Positions 46,149-54,961 of a DNA stretch of 64,000 nt are shown here, in pieces (the stretch's first letter is position 1; each line of letters opens with the position of its first letter). Location of the stretch: assembly GCF_028898945.1 (NCBI RefSeq), contig NZ_CP118607.1, positions 3,024,001 through 3,088,000 on the forward strand, in the 5' to 3' direction. The notes beneath the pieces were generated by a model. That model did not search any database, had not been told where the DNA came from, and worked only from the letters and a program-made list of their open reading frames with translations. Origin of the DNA: Pseudomonas sp. PSKL.D1 (GTDB taxonomy: Bacteria > Pseudomonadota > Gammaproteobacteria > Pseudomonadales > Pseudomonadaceae). The position numbers and the translations under genes were made by a program.

Positions 46149-46733
46149 TTACACCTGCTCCCACAGGTCGCGAATGTCGCGCCCGGCAATGTAGATGATG
46201 AGCATGCTCAGCATTGCCAGGGCTACCAGGCCTATGCCCGGGATCACGTCCAGCAACCCCGCCAGCTTGATGACGGCCACCAGTGCGCCCAACAGGCACA
46301 CCTCCAGCATGCTCCAGGGGCGCAGCGCTTCCAGGCTGCGCATGCACAGTGCAAAACCCGGCGCGCGGCGGCCGGCCAAAGCAAAGCCCAACACCCAGCA
46401 CAACAGGCCGATTTGCAAGGCCGGGGCAAAAATGATGGCCAACGCCATGACCAAGGCAATGAAGGTGATGCTGCCGCTGCTCAGGATCAGCACCGAATCC
46501 CAAAGCGTGGCCGAATTGGAAAGGCCCTGCATGCCGATGGTCATCACCGGGTACAGGTTGGCGAACAGCAAGAGCACCGCGCCCGTAACGCTCAGTGCCA
46601 GGCGCTGCTGCACCGACAGGCTGTTGTGCCGATACAGCACCCCACCGCAGCGTGGGCACAGCGCCCGCTGGTGGTGCTTTACAGGCGTGCGCTGATACAC
46701 CGCATCGCAGTATTCACAGATGATCAGCCCCAT
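46149..46733 (-). CDS. pqiA1: PqiA-type membrane protein, first half-size subunit
   Basis: The 194-aa protein has two CXXC pairs (CEYCDAVY, CPRCGG) at the N-terminus and four membrane helices, equal to the N-terminal half of E. coli PqiA. MGLIICEYC is taken as start since it opens directly into the zinc-ribbon; the 48-codon upstream extension lacks similarity. It is the first gene of the pqiA1-pqiA2-pqiB-pqiC operon. The promoter should lie in 46734-46930. Confidence 0.88.
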   Translation of the reverse strand: MGLIICEYCDAVYQRTPVKHHQRALCPRCGGVLYRHNSLSVQQRLALSVTGAVLLLFANLYPVMTIGMQGLSNSATLWDSVLILSSGSITFIALVMALAIIFAPALQIGLLCWVLGFALAGRRAPGFALCMRSLEALRPWSMLEVCLLGALVAVIKLAGLLDVIPGIGLVALAMLSMLIIYIAGRDIRDLWEQV

Positions 46734-46900
46734 GGTGGTCCCCGATGCACGGTTTGCCAGCGGCCAGCCAAAGCTTAGTCGCAAAGCGCCATGTGCCGCG
46801 ACAAATACGATGTGCATTTGACGACAAACAGTGCGGGGAATAATGCGCCAGAGGTGGCTTGGATGCTCGGTCGTCACGCCTTGATCAGGCGCAACGTGAG

Positions 46901-46921
46901 GGCGCGGGCTTGCCCCGCGCC
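46901..46921. terminator. GC-rich hairpin after the small hypothetical gene
   Basis: GGCGCGGG (46901-46908) and CCCGCGCC (46914-46921) form an 8-bp stem with a 5-nt loop, ten bases past the minus-strand stop. There is no T-run. Confidence 0.4.
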
Positions 46922-46930
46922 TTCAGCGGC

Positions 46931-47257
46931 TTATTTGGCCAGGCGCTGGCGGGTACGCTCCGCCGCCGCCTGGAATACCCGGCGCAGGGCTTCGACCTTG
47001 TCCTTGTCATCCGGGAAGGCCTTGGCGCTGATCAGGCCTTGCAGAAAGCCCACACCCCAACCTTTGGTTTCTGACAACTCCTGGCGGGTCTCGGAATCGG
47101 CAATGTCCCCCAGGTGCAGTGCCGCCGGGTGTTCGTAACGGTCTTCGAGGGCCAGTTTGCGCAACTCCTGTAAAGCAACCTGGAACTCAGCAGCGGCAGC
47201 ATCGTCCAGGCCCAGGTGCTCGTACTGCAGCAGGCTCAGACGGTCAGTGGCGGTCAT
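46931..47257 (-). CDS. Small conserved-type hypothetical protein
   Basis: The product is 108 aa, cytoplasmic, mainly helical and charged, with no signal peptide, Cys or clear motif. A central ALHLGDIADSETRQELSETKGWG segment may be a helix-turn unit. I do not recognise the family. The ATG at 47257 has GGAG eight bases upstream. Composition and codon use fit the neighbouring genes, so it is likely real. Confidence 0.65.
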   Translation of the reverse strand: MTATDRLSLLQYEHLGLDDAAAAEFQVALQELRKLALEDRYEHPAALHLGDIADSETRQELSETKGWGVGFLQGLISAKAFPDDKDKVEALRRVFQAAAERTRQRLAK

Positions 47258-47445
47258 CAGCGAATCTCCGTTTCTCATTCAATGCAGCAGTTCAGAAAAG
47301 TCACCCATCAGCCCGTGGCACGACCGGGTGCCCGCTGCTGGTGAAGTCGGCAGGTGGCTTGTATACCACAGGTAGCACCTCGCGCCCTAGCGCAGCCCGC
47401 CATCCGGTCACGGGCTTGGATGGATTCACTCTTCATCGGTTAGTT

Positions 47446-47464
47446 TAAATTTAATTTGAATTTA
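47446..47464. promoter_or_regulatory. AT-rich palindrome, candidate TetR operator
   Basis: TAAATT (47446-47451) and AATTTA (47459-47464) flank a 7-nt centre in a strongly AT-rich stretch, 39 nt upstream of the TetR ATG. Auto-regulation of the TetR-exporter pair is the likely role. Confidence 0.45.
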
Positions 47465-47502
47465 GCATTGATTCATTTCAGGATGATTTCAATCATCTAC
47501 CC

Positions 47503-48180
47503 ATGCGAGCCCGCACCATGTCAGCCACCCCCCGCGAACCACGCAAGGACGGCGAGGCCACTCGCCAACGCATCCTTCAGGCCGCCGGCGAACTGTTTGC
47601 CGCCGTTGGCTACGCCGAAGCCAGCAACAAAGCCGTGGCTGCCAAGGCCGACGTCGACCTTGCTTCGATCAACTACCACTTTGGCAGCCGCAACGGGCTT
47701 TACCTGGCGGTGCTCGACGAAGCGCGCCGGCGCTTTCTGGACATTGCCGACCTGCAGCGGATCGTGCTTGGCGAGCAGCCAGCTACCGAAAAACTGCGCG
47801 CGCTGGTCGAGCTGGTTGTGCACAAAGCGGCTCAATCCAGGGACAACTGGCACCTGCGGGTGCTGGCGGCGGAAATCCTCGCCCCCAGCCCCCATGGCCA
47901 GGCGCATTTGCAGGCCGAAAGGCCCATGAAGTTGTCGCTGCTCAAGACACTGTTCAGCGAAATCACTGCCATCCCGGTGGACGACCCGGCGCTGACGCGC
48001 TGCATTCTCTGCGTCACCGCACCATGGGCCATGCTGCTGATCGGGCCGCGGGGTGCCTCGGGGGCGCTGCACGAGATTCTGGATATGCCCGCCGATGCGG
48101 TGTGCACCCACCTCTACCACTTCGCGCTGGCCGGTTTGCAAGCCACCGGCCAGCACCATGCCCGTCAGCAAGGCCTATGA
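47503..48180 (+). CDS. TetR-family transcriptional regulator
   Basis: This 225-aa repressor-type protein has the TetR helix-turn-helix at about 24-62 (RILQAAGELFAAVGYAEASNKAVAAKADV...INYHFGSRNGLY) and a ligand-binding C-terminal domain resembling the CecR/DUF1956 group. It overlaps the DHA2 exporter start (ATGA), so regulator and pump are made together. A 19-bp AT-rich palindrome upstream is a probable self-binding site. A second ATG at 47518 is an alternative start. Confidence 0.87.
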   Translation: MRARTMSATPREPRKDGEATRQRILQAAGELFAAVGYAEASNKAVAAKADVDLASINYHFGSRNGLYLAVLDEARRRFLDIADLQRIVLGEQPATEKLRALVELVVHKAAQSRDNWHLRVLAAEILAPSPHGQAHLQAERPMKLSLLKTLFSEITAIPVDDPALTRCILCVTAPWAMLLIGPRGASGALHEILDMPADAVCTHLYHFALAGLQATGQHHARQQGL

Positions 48181-49679
48181 CCATGAATGCCCCCGAACCC
48201 CAAGCGCAGCACCAGACCTCCCTGCCCTTGTTGCTCGGCGCCCTGATGCTGGTGATGTTCCTTGCCGCGCTGGACCAGACCATCGTCTCTACCGCGCTGC
48301 CAACCATCGTCAGCGACCTGGGCGGCCTGCGTTGGCTGTCCTGGGTCGTCACGGCCTATCTGTTGGCATCCACCGTGGTGGTGCCGCTGTATGGCAAATT
48401 TGGCGACCTGTATGGCCGCAAGCGCGTGCTACAGATTGCCATTGCCCTGTTTCTGCTGGGTTCGGCCTTGTGCGGCCTGGCCCAGGACATGACCCAGCTC
48501 ATCCTGTTCCGCGCGTTGCAGGGCCTGGGCGGTGGTGGCCTGATGGTGGTGGCGATGGCGGCCATCGGCGACGTCATTCCACCCGCCGAGCGTGGGCGCT
48601 ACCAGGGCCTGTTCGGCGGCGTGTTTGGGCTGGCGACCGTGGTCGGGCCGTTGATTGGCGGCTTTCTGGTCGAGCACCTGTCCTGGCACTGGATTTTCTT
48701 CATCAACCTGCCCTTGGGCCTGCTGGCCGTGGTGGTGATCGGCAGCGTGTTCCGGCCGCACGTGGCGCCGGTCAAGCATCAAGTGGACTACATCGGCGCG
48801 GTGTTCCTGACCATCACGCTGGGCGCATTGGTGCTGATCACCAGCCTGGGTGGCAGCTTGCTGCCCTGGGTATCGCTGGACATGCTGTGCCTGGGGCTGT
48901 TCCTGGTGATCGGCCTGGCGGGTTTCGTCTACGAACAGGGCCGCGCTGCCGAGCCGATCATGCCGTTGCACCTGTTCCGCCACCGCACCTTCGTGCTGGC
49001 AGGGCTGATCGGGCTGATCGTCGGTGTGTCACTGTTCGGTTCGGTGACCTTTCTGCCGCTGTACATGCAGGTGGTGAAGAACGCCTCGCCAACCAGCGCC
49101 GGCCTGCAAATGCTGCCATTGATGGGCGGCCTGCTGGTGACCTCGGCCATCACCGGCCGGCTGATCAGCCACTGGGGGCGCTACCGCGTGTTCCCGATCC
49201 TCGGGACCCTGCTGCAGGTGATTGCCCTGGGTTTGCTCAGCCAGCTGCAGCTGGACACGCCCACGGCGCTGATGAACCTGTACATGGGCCTGCTCGGCGC
49301 TGGGCTGGGCATGGTGATGCAGGTGCTGATCCTGGCGGTGCAAAACAGCGTCGAGCGCCGCCACATGGGGGTGGCGACATCCGGGGCCACGCTGTTTCGT
49401 TCGATTGGCGGCTCGGTCGGCGTGTCGGTGTTCGGCGCGTTGTTTTCCCACTCATTGCTGAACCAGCTCACCAGTGAATTCGCCGCCAGCGCCGGCGGGC
49501 CTGCCGCGCTGTCACCCGAAGCCGTGCATCAGTTGGCTGCGCCACAGCAGCTTCTGTACCTTGAAGCGTTCTCGGGGGCGATGCACGGGGTGTTCGTGGT
49601 GGCCGGGCTGGTGACCTGCGTGGGGTTCGGCCTGGCCTGGCTGCTGCGCGAGGTGCCCTTGCGCAGCAGCCAGGCCTGA
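48177..49679 (+). CDS. DHA2-family (14-helix) multidrug MFS exporter
   Basis: The 500-aa protein has about 14 membrane helices and the drug:H+ antiporter 2 motifs: LDQTIVSTALPTI in helix 1, GKFGDLYGRKRV in the first loop and GPLIGGFLVEHLSWHWIFFINLP (motif C region) in helix 5. It would expel toxic compounds under control of the coupled TetR protein. A start at 48183 (MNAPEP) is also possible. The unrelated frame that opens at 48024 is rejected. Confidence 0.9.
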   Translation: MTMNAPEPQAQHQTSLPLLLGALMLVMFLAALDQTIVSTALPTIVSDLGGLRWLSWVVTAYLLASTVVVPLYGKFGDLYGRKRVLQIAIALFLLGSALCGLAQDMTQLILFRALQGLGGGGLMVVAMAAIGDVIPPAERGRYQGLFGGVFGLATVVGPLIGGFLVEHLSWHWIFFINLPLGLLAVVVIGSVFRPHVAPVKHQVDYIGAVFLTITLGALVLITSLGGSLLPWVSLDMLCLGLFLVIGLAGFVYEQGRAAEPIMPLHLFRHRTFVLAGLIGLIVGVSLFGSVTFLPLYMQVVKNASPTSAGLQMLPLMGGLLVTSAITGRLISHWGRYRVFPILGTLLQVIALGLLSQLQLDTPTALMNLYMGLLGAGLGMVMQVLILAVQNSVERRHMGVATSGATLFRSIGGSVGVSVFGALFSHSLLNQLTSEFAASAGGPAALSPEAVHQLAAPQQLLYLEAFSGAMHGVFVVAGLVTCVGFGLAWLLREVPLRSSQA

Positions 49680-49684
49680 GCAAC

Positions 49685-50512
49685 TCAGGCAAAGCCGAAC
49701 AGTCTGCGTGGCGTGTCCCACATGATGGCGCGGCGCACCTCGGGGTCTGGCATCAGGCGTTCGGCCAGTTTCAGCAACGGGCCGTAGTCCACGCGCGAGG
49801 GCTGGCGAATGAACGGCCAGTCCGAGCCCCACACGCAGGCCTGCGGGCCGAATGCGTTGATCAACGCGCTCACGAAGGCGTGGCTTTGTTCGTGCAGGGC
49901 ATCGGCGGCGGCAAACTTTTGCATGCCCGACAGCTTGACGCACACGCGCCCGTGCCGGGCCAGCCCGAGCAGTGCCTGGAACCCGGCCTGCTGCACGCCG
50001 GCCGCGGCATCCGGGCGCCCGCAATGGTCGATGAGTACCTGCGCGGGGCAGCGTTCCACCAACGGCAGCACGTCGACGAGCTGGCCTTCACGCACCTGAA
50101 TCTGGGCGAACATGGCCAGTTCGGCGAGCTTGCCGAACAGTGGTTTGGCGCCGTCAAGGCTGCCCACGCCATACAGCGCCGGGTTGAAGGTGACGCCCAC
50201 CACGCCCTGCTCGCGCAGCGCTGCCAGTTGATCAAGGCTGATGCCGTGTTCGACCACCGCCACGCCCTTGAAACGCCCTTGCCCGCTGGCCAAGGCATGC
50301 AGCAGGCAGCGGTTGTCGGTGTGGTAGCCACTGTTCGGGCCAACCAGCAGCGCATGCTGCACGCCATAGGCGTCCATCACTGCATTGAACTGCTCCAGGG
50401 TACCCACCTCCTGCCCGGCGGGCGCATACGGCGCGTCGGGGTGGTAAGGGAAGCGGACGGGGTCGAACAGGTGGTTGTGGCAGTCGATCTTCGGTTCGTC
50501 AAAAATGCTCAA
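49685..50512 (-). CDS. Amidohydrolase-2 family metal-dependent hydrolase
   Basis: The 275-aa TIM-barrel protein has the metal-site HxH in DCHNHLFD (His12, His14), LIDHCGRPDA near 154 and the late WGSDWPF aspartate motif. It resembles the 2-pyrone-4,6-dicarboxylate lactonase/COG3618-type hydrolases. The start is a TTG: GAGGGAA is six bases upstream and the HxH motif follows at once as in the family. The frame continues 132 codons further, antisense to the methyltransferase gene, with no similarity. The substrate is unknown. It is convergent with the DHA2 exporter. Confidence 0.82.
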   Translation of the reverse strand: MSIFDEPKIDCHNHLFDPVRFPYHPDAPYAPAGQEVGTLEQFNAVMDAYGVQHALLVGPNSGYHTDNRCLLHALASGQGRFKGVAVVEHGISLDQLAALREQGVVGVTFNPALYGVGSLDGAKPLFGKLAELAMFAQIQVREGQLVDVLPLVERCPAQVLIDHCGRPDAAAGVQQAGFQALLGLARHGRVCVKLSGMQKFAAADALHEQSHAFVSALINAFGPQACVWGSDWPFIRQPSRVDYGPLLKLAERLMPDPEVRRAIMWDTPRRLFGFA

Positions 50513-50518
50513 AGCGTG

Positions 50519-50525
50519 TTCCCTC
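50519..50525 (-). promoter_or_regulatory. Ribosome binding site supporting the amidohydrolase TTG start
   Basis: The minus strand reads GAGGGAA with a 6-nt spacer to the TTG at 50512. Confidence 0.55.
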
Positions 50526-50636
50526 GCGCTTGCTTGCAGTGGGTGTTGATATTCACGGGTTTGAAGATACTGCAGCCAAGCGGCGGGTGAAATACGCAGT
50601 ATGCTGAACAGCATGCCCACAACGACCGGTTGCCCC

Positions 50637-51305
50637 ATGCCTACGCTTGAACAGTCGCTGCAAGACAGCTGGCACCGCAACGCCCACGCCTGGATTGATG
50701 CAGTGCGCGGCGGCGCCATCGAAAGCCGCCAGCAGGTAACGGACCAGGCCATCCTGCTTGCGATACTCGGCCGCCAGCCAGCGCGGGTGCTCGACCTGGG
50801 TTGCGGTGAGGGCTGGCTGTTACGTGCGCTGGCAGGCCGTGGCGTCGAAGCCGTCGGTGTGGATGGCGATGCCACGCTGGTCGCCGCTGCCCGCACCGCC
50901 GGGTCCACTGCCGTGCACCACGCCGGTTACGAGCAATTGGCCGAGGGTGAAGCCGATGTGGGCACAGGCTACGACCTGGTGTGCGCCAATTTTGCCTTGC
51001 TGCAGCAAGACATCATCCCGTTGCTGGCAGCCATGAATGGGCTTTTGCTGCCGGGTGGCGCTGTGGTGATCCAGACGCTGCACCCCTGGGCCGTGGCGAA
51101 CGGCGATTACCAGGACGGCTGGCGGGAAGAGACGTTTGCCGGGCTGGCCGGTAACTGGCAGCCGATGCCCTGGTACTTTCGCACCCTGGCCAGTTGGCTG
51201 AATGCGCTGGACATGGCGGGCTTCAGGTTGGCAAGCGTGCAAGAGCCGCAGCACCCGCAAAGCGCGGTGCCGCAGTCTTTGCTGATGATCGCCGAGCGCG
51301 CCTGA
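50637..51305 (+). CDS. Class I SAM-dependent methyltransferase
   Basis: The 222-aa protein has a Rossmann methyltransferase fold with motif I VLDLGCGEG (51-59) and a later LLLPGGAVVIQTLHP segment. It is similar in type to UbiG and tellurite-resistance-like methyltransferases, but the acceptor is unknown. In-frame ATGs at 50601 and 50613 are alternatives. The 50637 ATG is chosen because the sequence after it (MPTLEQSLQDSW) looks like the family start. It is divergent from the amidohydrolase. Confidence 0.78.
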   Translation: MPTLEQSLQDSWHRNAHAWIDAVRGGAIESRQQVTDQAILLAILGRQPARVLDLGCGEGWLLRALAGRGVEAVGVDGDATLVAAARTAGSTAVHHAGYEQLAEGEADVGTGYDLVCANFALLQQDIIPLLAAMNGLLLPGGAVVIQTLHPWAVANGDYQDGWREETFAGLAGNWQPMPWYFRTLASWLNALDMAGFRLASVQEPQHPQSAVPQSLLMIAERA

Positions 51306-51340
51306 ATGCATGTGGGAGTGGCTTTGAGGTAAGCACTGAA

Positions 51341-51430
51341 CCTGTAGGAGCGGATTTATCCGCGAACACCGGCAAAGCCGGTGCCATCCACCGCGTCGCC
51401 TGCTTCGCGGCTAAAGCCGCTCCTACAAAG
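51341..51430. repeat. Two REP elements, one supplying a stop codon
   Basis: The first unit, 51341-51386, has the GTAGGAGCGGATTTATCCGCG core plus a CACCGGC/GCCGGTG hairpin. The second, 51397-51430, has the inverted CGCGGCTAAAGCCGCTCCTACA core. The TAG stop of the next minus-strand gene lies in the second unit. Confidence 0.85.
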
Positions 51431-52277
51431 GCGACAACCGCAGCACACGGTTACGGCCGCCTTCTGCCAACAGGTACCCACCCTTGCCGTCCGGCACGAT
51501 GGACTGCGGTGCCTTGAGGAAGGTCAGCACCGTATGTTGCGTGCCGTCGGCATCCACACGCAGCAGGCGTGAACGGTGCGTGTTGTCTTCACTGATCCAC
51601 AAGCCCCGCGCGTCGCACATCAGGAACGTCGGGTTACGCAACCCCTGCACCACCACCGGGTCCTGGCCATCGTCACTCAGTGCGCGGATTTTGCCGCTCG
51701 CCTTTTCCGTATACAGCAACCGCCCATCCGCGCAGCGGGTAAGCCCTTCGGTTTCGCTCAGGCCCGAGCGCAACACTTCCAGCTGGCCGCTGGCCCACTG
51801 GTAACGCATGAGCCGCCCGTTGCCCTTGCGGTCTTCGATGGCATACAGGTAAGCGCCATCGTCCCAAAGGCCCTGCACGCTCTCGCCCATGAACAGCGCG
51901 GTGACCTTGCCATCACGGGCCAGGCTGACCGGCGCCTGGCCACCTTCCTGGCTGAACACCCACCCGCCTTGGGCCGCGACCATGCCATCGGGCTTGGAGA
52001 GCTTGTCCACCAGCACTTCCCGCGCGCCTTGGGCCGTAATGCGCAGGATACTGCCACGGCCATCGTCCAGCTCACGGCTGACCAGCAAGCTGCCATCTGC
52101 CTGCGGCAACAGCGATGCGGCCTTGGCCACGTCACGGTGCACCACCTCGACACTCCAGCCTTTGGCGGCTTGTACCGGAAAGAAGCTTTGCCAGGCGAAG
52201 AAACCCAAGGTGGCAGTGAGCACGGCGGCGGTGGTTTGCAAGGCAATACGGGTGCTGCGTAGACGCAGGATGGGCAT
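51423..52277 (-). CDS. Membrane-anchored beta-propeller (SMP-30/NHL-like) protein
   Basis: The 284-aa protein has an N-terminal anchor (about 10-30) and then repeated strand units typical of a six-bladed propeller (KPDGMVAAQGGWVFSQEGG, QGLWDDGAYLYAIEDRKG, ETEGLTRCADGRLLYTEKASG, LRNPTFLMCDARGLWISED). It should be periplasmic. It may be a lactonase-like or strictosidine-synthase-like fold, but catalytic residues cannot be assigned. Its stop codon is formed by a REP element, though the ending VLRLSPL looks natural for the fold. Confidence 0.78.
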   Translation of the reverse strand: MPILRLRSTRIALQTTAAVLTATLGFFAWQSFFPVQAAKGWSVEVVHRDVAKAASLLPQADGSLLVSRELDDGRGSILRITAQGAREVLVDKLSKPDGMVAAQGGWVFSQEGGQAPVSLARDGKVTALFMGESVQGLWDDGAYLYAIEDRKGNGRLMRYQWASGQLEVLRSGLSETEGLTRCADGRLLYTEKASGKIRALSDDGQDPVVVQGLRNPTFLMCDARGLWISEDNTHRSRLLRVDADGTQHTVLTFLKAPQSIVPDGKGGYLLAEGGRNRVLRLSPL

Positions 52278-52320
52278 TAATCGGGCTCCTCGGGGCAGCC
52301 TGCGATGCTAGCAAGGTGAT

Positions 52321-52400
52321 GTGAAAAAAACGTCAAATAAGTAAAATCATTTTTGGATATAAAAAGAACAAAACATTCTAACTAAATGGAATTAAAAAAT
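52321..52400. promoter_or_regulatory. AT-rich promoter island upstream of the SsuA-like gene
   Basis: Sixteen of these 80 bases are G or C, against a strongly GC-rich setting. It lies between the divergent propeller and binding-protein genes. AT-rich regions like this precede sulfate-starvation promoters bound by CysB in pseudomonads. That link is inferred. Confidence 0.4.
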
Positions 52401-52467
52401 TGAAAGCTGCGCACCGCGTCTCGTAGGCTGAAGGCACCTCTTTCACCCCGTTCAAGGATGCCTTCCC

Positions 52468-53448
52468 ATGCCCGCCCGCACGTTCTCACCCCTGCGCCGT
52501 CTGCTCGTCGGCGGCCTGCTGGCCACCTTCGCCAGTGCCCTGCTGCCCTGGGCCAACGCGGTGGCCGATGACAGCAAGACCCTGCGCATCGGCTACCAGA
52601 AATTCAACAGCATCAATATTCTCAAAGGCAGTGGAGCGCTGGAAAAAGCCCTGGCACCGCAAGGGGTGAAGGTCAGCTGGCACGAGTTCGCCGCTGGCCC
52701 GCAGTTGCTCGAAGCCTTGAGCACCGGCGCGATCGACCTGGGCCACGCTGCCGATGCGCCCTCGGTGTTCGCCCAGGCTGCCGGTAAACCGGTGGTCTAC
52801 CTGGCCGCCGAACAACCCTACCCGCGTGGCATCGGCCTGGTCGTGCGCGAGCAGGACCACCTTGCCAGCGTGCAAGACCTCAAAGGCAAGCGCGTGGCCA
52901 CCGGCCGTGGCTGGAATGCCCAATACCTGCTGGCCGTCGCGCTGGAACAGGCCGGCTTGAGCTACCAGGACATCACCCCGGCTTACGTCAACAACGCCGC
53001 CGATGCCGTGGCCGCCCTGCAGTCGGGCAGCGTGCAGGCAGTTACCCTGTGGGACCCGTTCCTGGCCGCCGCCGAAAGCCAGCCCGGCCTGAAAAACCTG
53101 CGCGATGGCAGCGGCCTGTCCAACAACCGCACCTTCTACCTGTCCACCGCTGCTTTTGCCGACCAGCACCGCGACCAGCTCAAGACATTCTTCAGCGAGT
53201 TGGCCAAGGTCAGCCAGTGGGCCAACGCCAAGCCCGCCGAAGTGGCTGCGCTGCTGTCGCCGCAACTGGGCATAAACGCCAGTGTGTTGCAGGTGGCCAG
53301 CGAACGGCGCAACTACAACGCGGTGGCCATTACCCCGCAGATCGTCGCCGAGCAGCAGAAGCTGGCCGACACCTTCCAGGGCTTGGGCCTGATCCCGCAC
53401 AAGCTGCAGGTGGCCGATGCGGTCTACCCGGCTTCCGTGCTGCCTTGA
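52468..53448 (+). CDS. Aliphatic sulfonate-type ABC substrate-binding protein
   Basis: The 326-aa periplasmic protein has a signal peptide (cut near ANA-VA, residue 31) and the SsuA/TauA-type fold: TLRIGYQKFNSINILKGSGALEKAL, FAAGPQLLEALSTGAIDLGHAADAPSVFA, VTLWDPFLAAAES. It is expected to bind an organosulfonate or related sulfur compound. AAGGA stands before the ATG. The partner gene downstream codes a flavin monooxygenase, fitting uptake plus desulfurisation, but no permease or ATPase is present here. Confidence 0.88.
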   Translation: MPARTFSPLRRLLVGGLLATFASALLPWANAVADDSKTLRIGYQKFNSINILKGSGALEKALAPQGVKVSWHEFAAGPQLLEALSTGAIDLGHAADAPSVFAQAAGKPVVYLAAEQPYPRGIGLVVREQDHLASVQDLKGKRVATGRGWNAQYLLAVALEQAGLSYQDITPAYVNNAADAVAALQSGSVQAVTLWDPFLAAAESQPGLKNLRDGSGLSNNRTFYLSTAAFADQHRDQLKTFFSELAKVSQWANAKPAEVAALLSPQLGINASVLQVASERRNYNAVAITPQIVAEQQKLADTFQGLGLIPHKLQVADAVYPASVLP

Positions 53449-53464
53449 CCGGGGACTGACCATC

Positions 53465-54829
53465 ATGCCCCGCCTCATTCGCTTCAACGCCTTCAGCATG
53501 AACGCCGCCAGCCACCAGTCGCCCGGCTTGTGGCGCCACCCGCGCAACACCAGTACGGCCTTCAACCGCCTGGATTACTGGACCGACCTGGCCCGCTTGC
53601 TGGAGCGTGGCCTGTTCGACGCGCTGTTCATTGCCGATGTGCTGGGCATCTATGACGTTTACCAGGGCGGCCCCGGCGCCGCCCTGCGAGGCGGCGTGCA
53701 GGTGCCGGTCAACGACCCGCTACTGCTGGTGCCGGCCATGGCCGGGGTCACCCGGCACCTGGGCTTTGGCGTGACCTTCTCGCTGACCTACGAACACCCC
53801 TACCCCTTCGCCCGGCGCATGTCCACACTCGACCACCTGAGCAATGGCCGGGTCGGCTGGAACATCGTTACCGGCTACCTGGACAGCGCCGCACGCAACC
53901 TGGGCCTGGCCCGCCAACTGGGCCACGACCAGCGTTACGACCTGGCCGAGGAATACCTGCAAGTGCTGTACAAACTCTGGGAAAAAAGCTGGGACGCGGA
54001 CGCCGTGGTGCTGGAGCGCGAAACCGGGCGCTACATCGAGCCGTCCAAGGTGCACGCCATCGGCCATGCCGGCGAGCACTACCAGGTGCCCGGCATGCAC
54101 CTGTGCCAACCTTCACCGCAGCGCACACCGGTGCTGTTCCAGGCGGGTGCTTCCGCGCGCGGCCAGCAATTTGCCGCCACGCACGCCGAATGCGTGTTCA
54201 TCAGCGGGCCGACGCCTACGGTGCTGCGCCGCTACGCCGATGGCATCCGCCACGCCAGCGAAGCCGCCGGGCGTGGCCGTGACGAAGTGCTGATCTACGC
54301 GCAGGCGTTGATCATCGTTGCGCCCACCGCAGAAGAGGCCCGGGCGCGCTTCGCCGAATACCGCCGTTATGTCGACCTGGATGCCGCTCTCGCCCTGCTT
54401 TCAGGCTGGACCGGTATCGATTTCGCCGGCCTTGCCCCGGACACGTACATCGAATACGTCGAGAACGACGCCGGCCGAGCAGCGCTGGCAGCCTTCACCG
54501 CTGCCGACCCCAACCGCCGCTGGACCGTGCGTGAAGCTGCAGAGTTCATCGGCCTGGGCGGCCGTGGCCCGGTGCTGGTCGGCGCCCCGGGCGAGATCGC
54601 CGACCAACTGGAGCACTGGCTCGACCAGACGGGCATCGACGGTTTCAACCTGACCTACGCCGTGCAGCCCGACGACCTGCACAACGTGGTCGATCTGTTG
54701 GTGCCCGAGCTGCAACGGCGTGGCCGCTACCCGCATGCCTATACCGACGGCACGCTGCGCCACAAGCTGTTCGGCAAGGGCGACCATCTGCCTGAACATC
54801 ATGCAGGCCAGCAGGTGCGCATTCAGTAA
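53465..54829 (+). CDS. FMNH2-dependent monooxygenase, NtaA/SnaA/DmoA family
   Basis: The 454-aa protein belongs to the bacterial-luciferase-like flavin monooxygenases of the NtaA/SnaA/SoxA/DszA branch (WRHPRNTSTAFNRLDYWTDLARLLERG, STLDHLSNGRVGWNIVTGYLD, PVLFQAGASARGQQFAA). These two-component enzymes use FMNH2 from a separate reductase to cleave C-S or C-N bonds, for example dimethyl sulfide, dibenzothiophene sulfone or nitrilotriacetate. The preceding sulfonate-type binding protein gene (16 nt gap) points to sulfur acquisition. No flavin reductase gene is adjacent. Confidence 0.87.
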   Translation: MPRLIRFNAFSMNAASHQSPGLWRHPRNTSTAFNRLDYWTDLARLLERGLFDALFIADVLGIYDVYQGGPGAALRGGVQVPVNDPLLLVPAMAGVTRHLGFGVTFSLTYEHPYPFARRMSTLDHLSNGRVGWNIVTGYLDSAARNLGLARQLGHDQRYDLAEEYLQVLYKLWEKSWDADAVVLERETGRYIEPSKVHAIGHAGEHYQVPGMHLCQPSPQRTPVLFQAGASARGQQFAATHAECVFISGPTPTVLRRYADGIRHASEAAGRGRDEVLIYAQALIIVAPTAEEARARFAEYRRYVDLDAALALLSGWTGIDFAGLAPDTYIEYVENDAGRAALAAFTAADPNRRWTVREAAEFIGLGGRGPVLVGAPGEIADQLEHWLDQTGIDGFNLTYAVQPDDLHNVVDLLVPELQRRGRYPHAYTDGTLRHKLFGKGDHLPEHHAGQQVRIQ

Positions 54830-54961
54830 ATAGATACCGGGTATTTCAACATTTAATTTGTGGATGCGTTGGGCCCGCCCCTATGCTGTCCGTGCATCCC
54901 CTGCACGCACCGGCCGGTGTGGTTCAAGGCACGGGGAGAGAACAACAAGTCGAGACCGTTC

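Noticed and set aside
50513..50908. Upstream extension of the amidohydrolase frame
   Set aside because: It has no family similarity, is antisense to the methyltransferase gene, and the TTG at 50512 has a good Shine-Dalgarno site.
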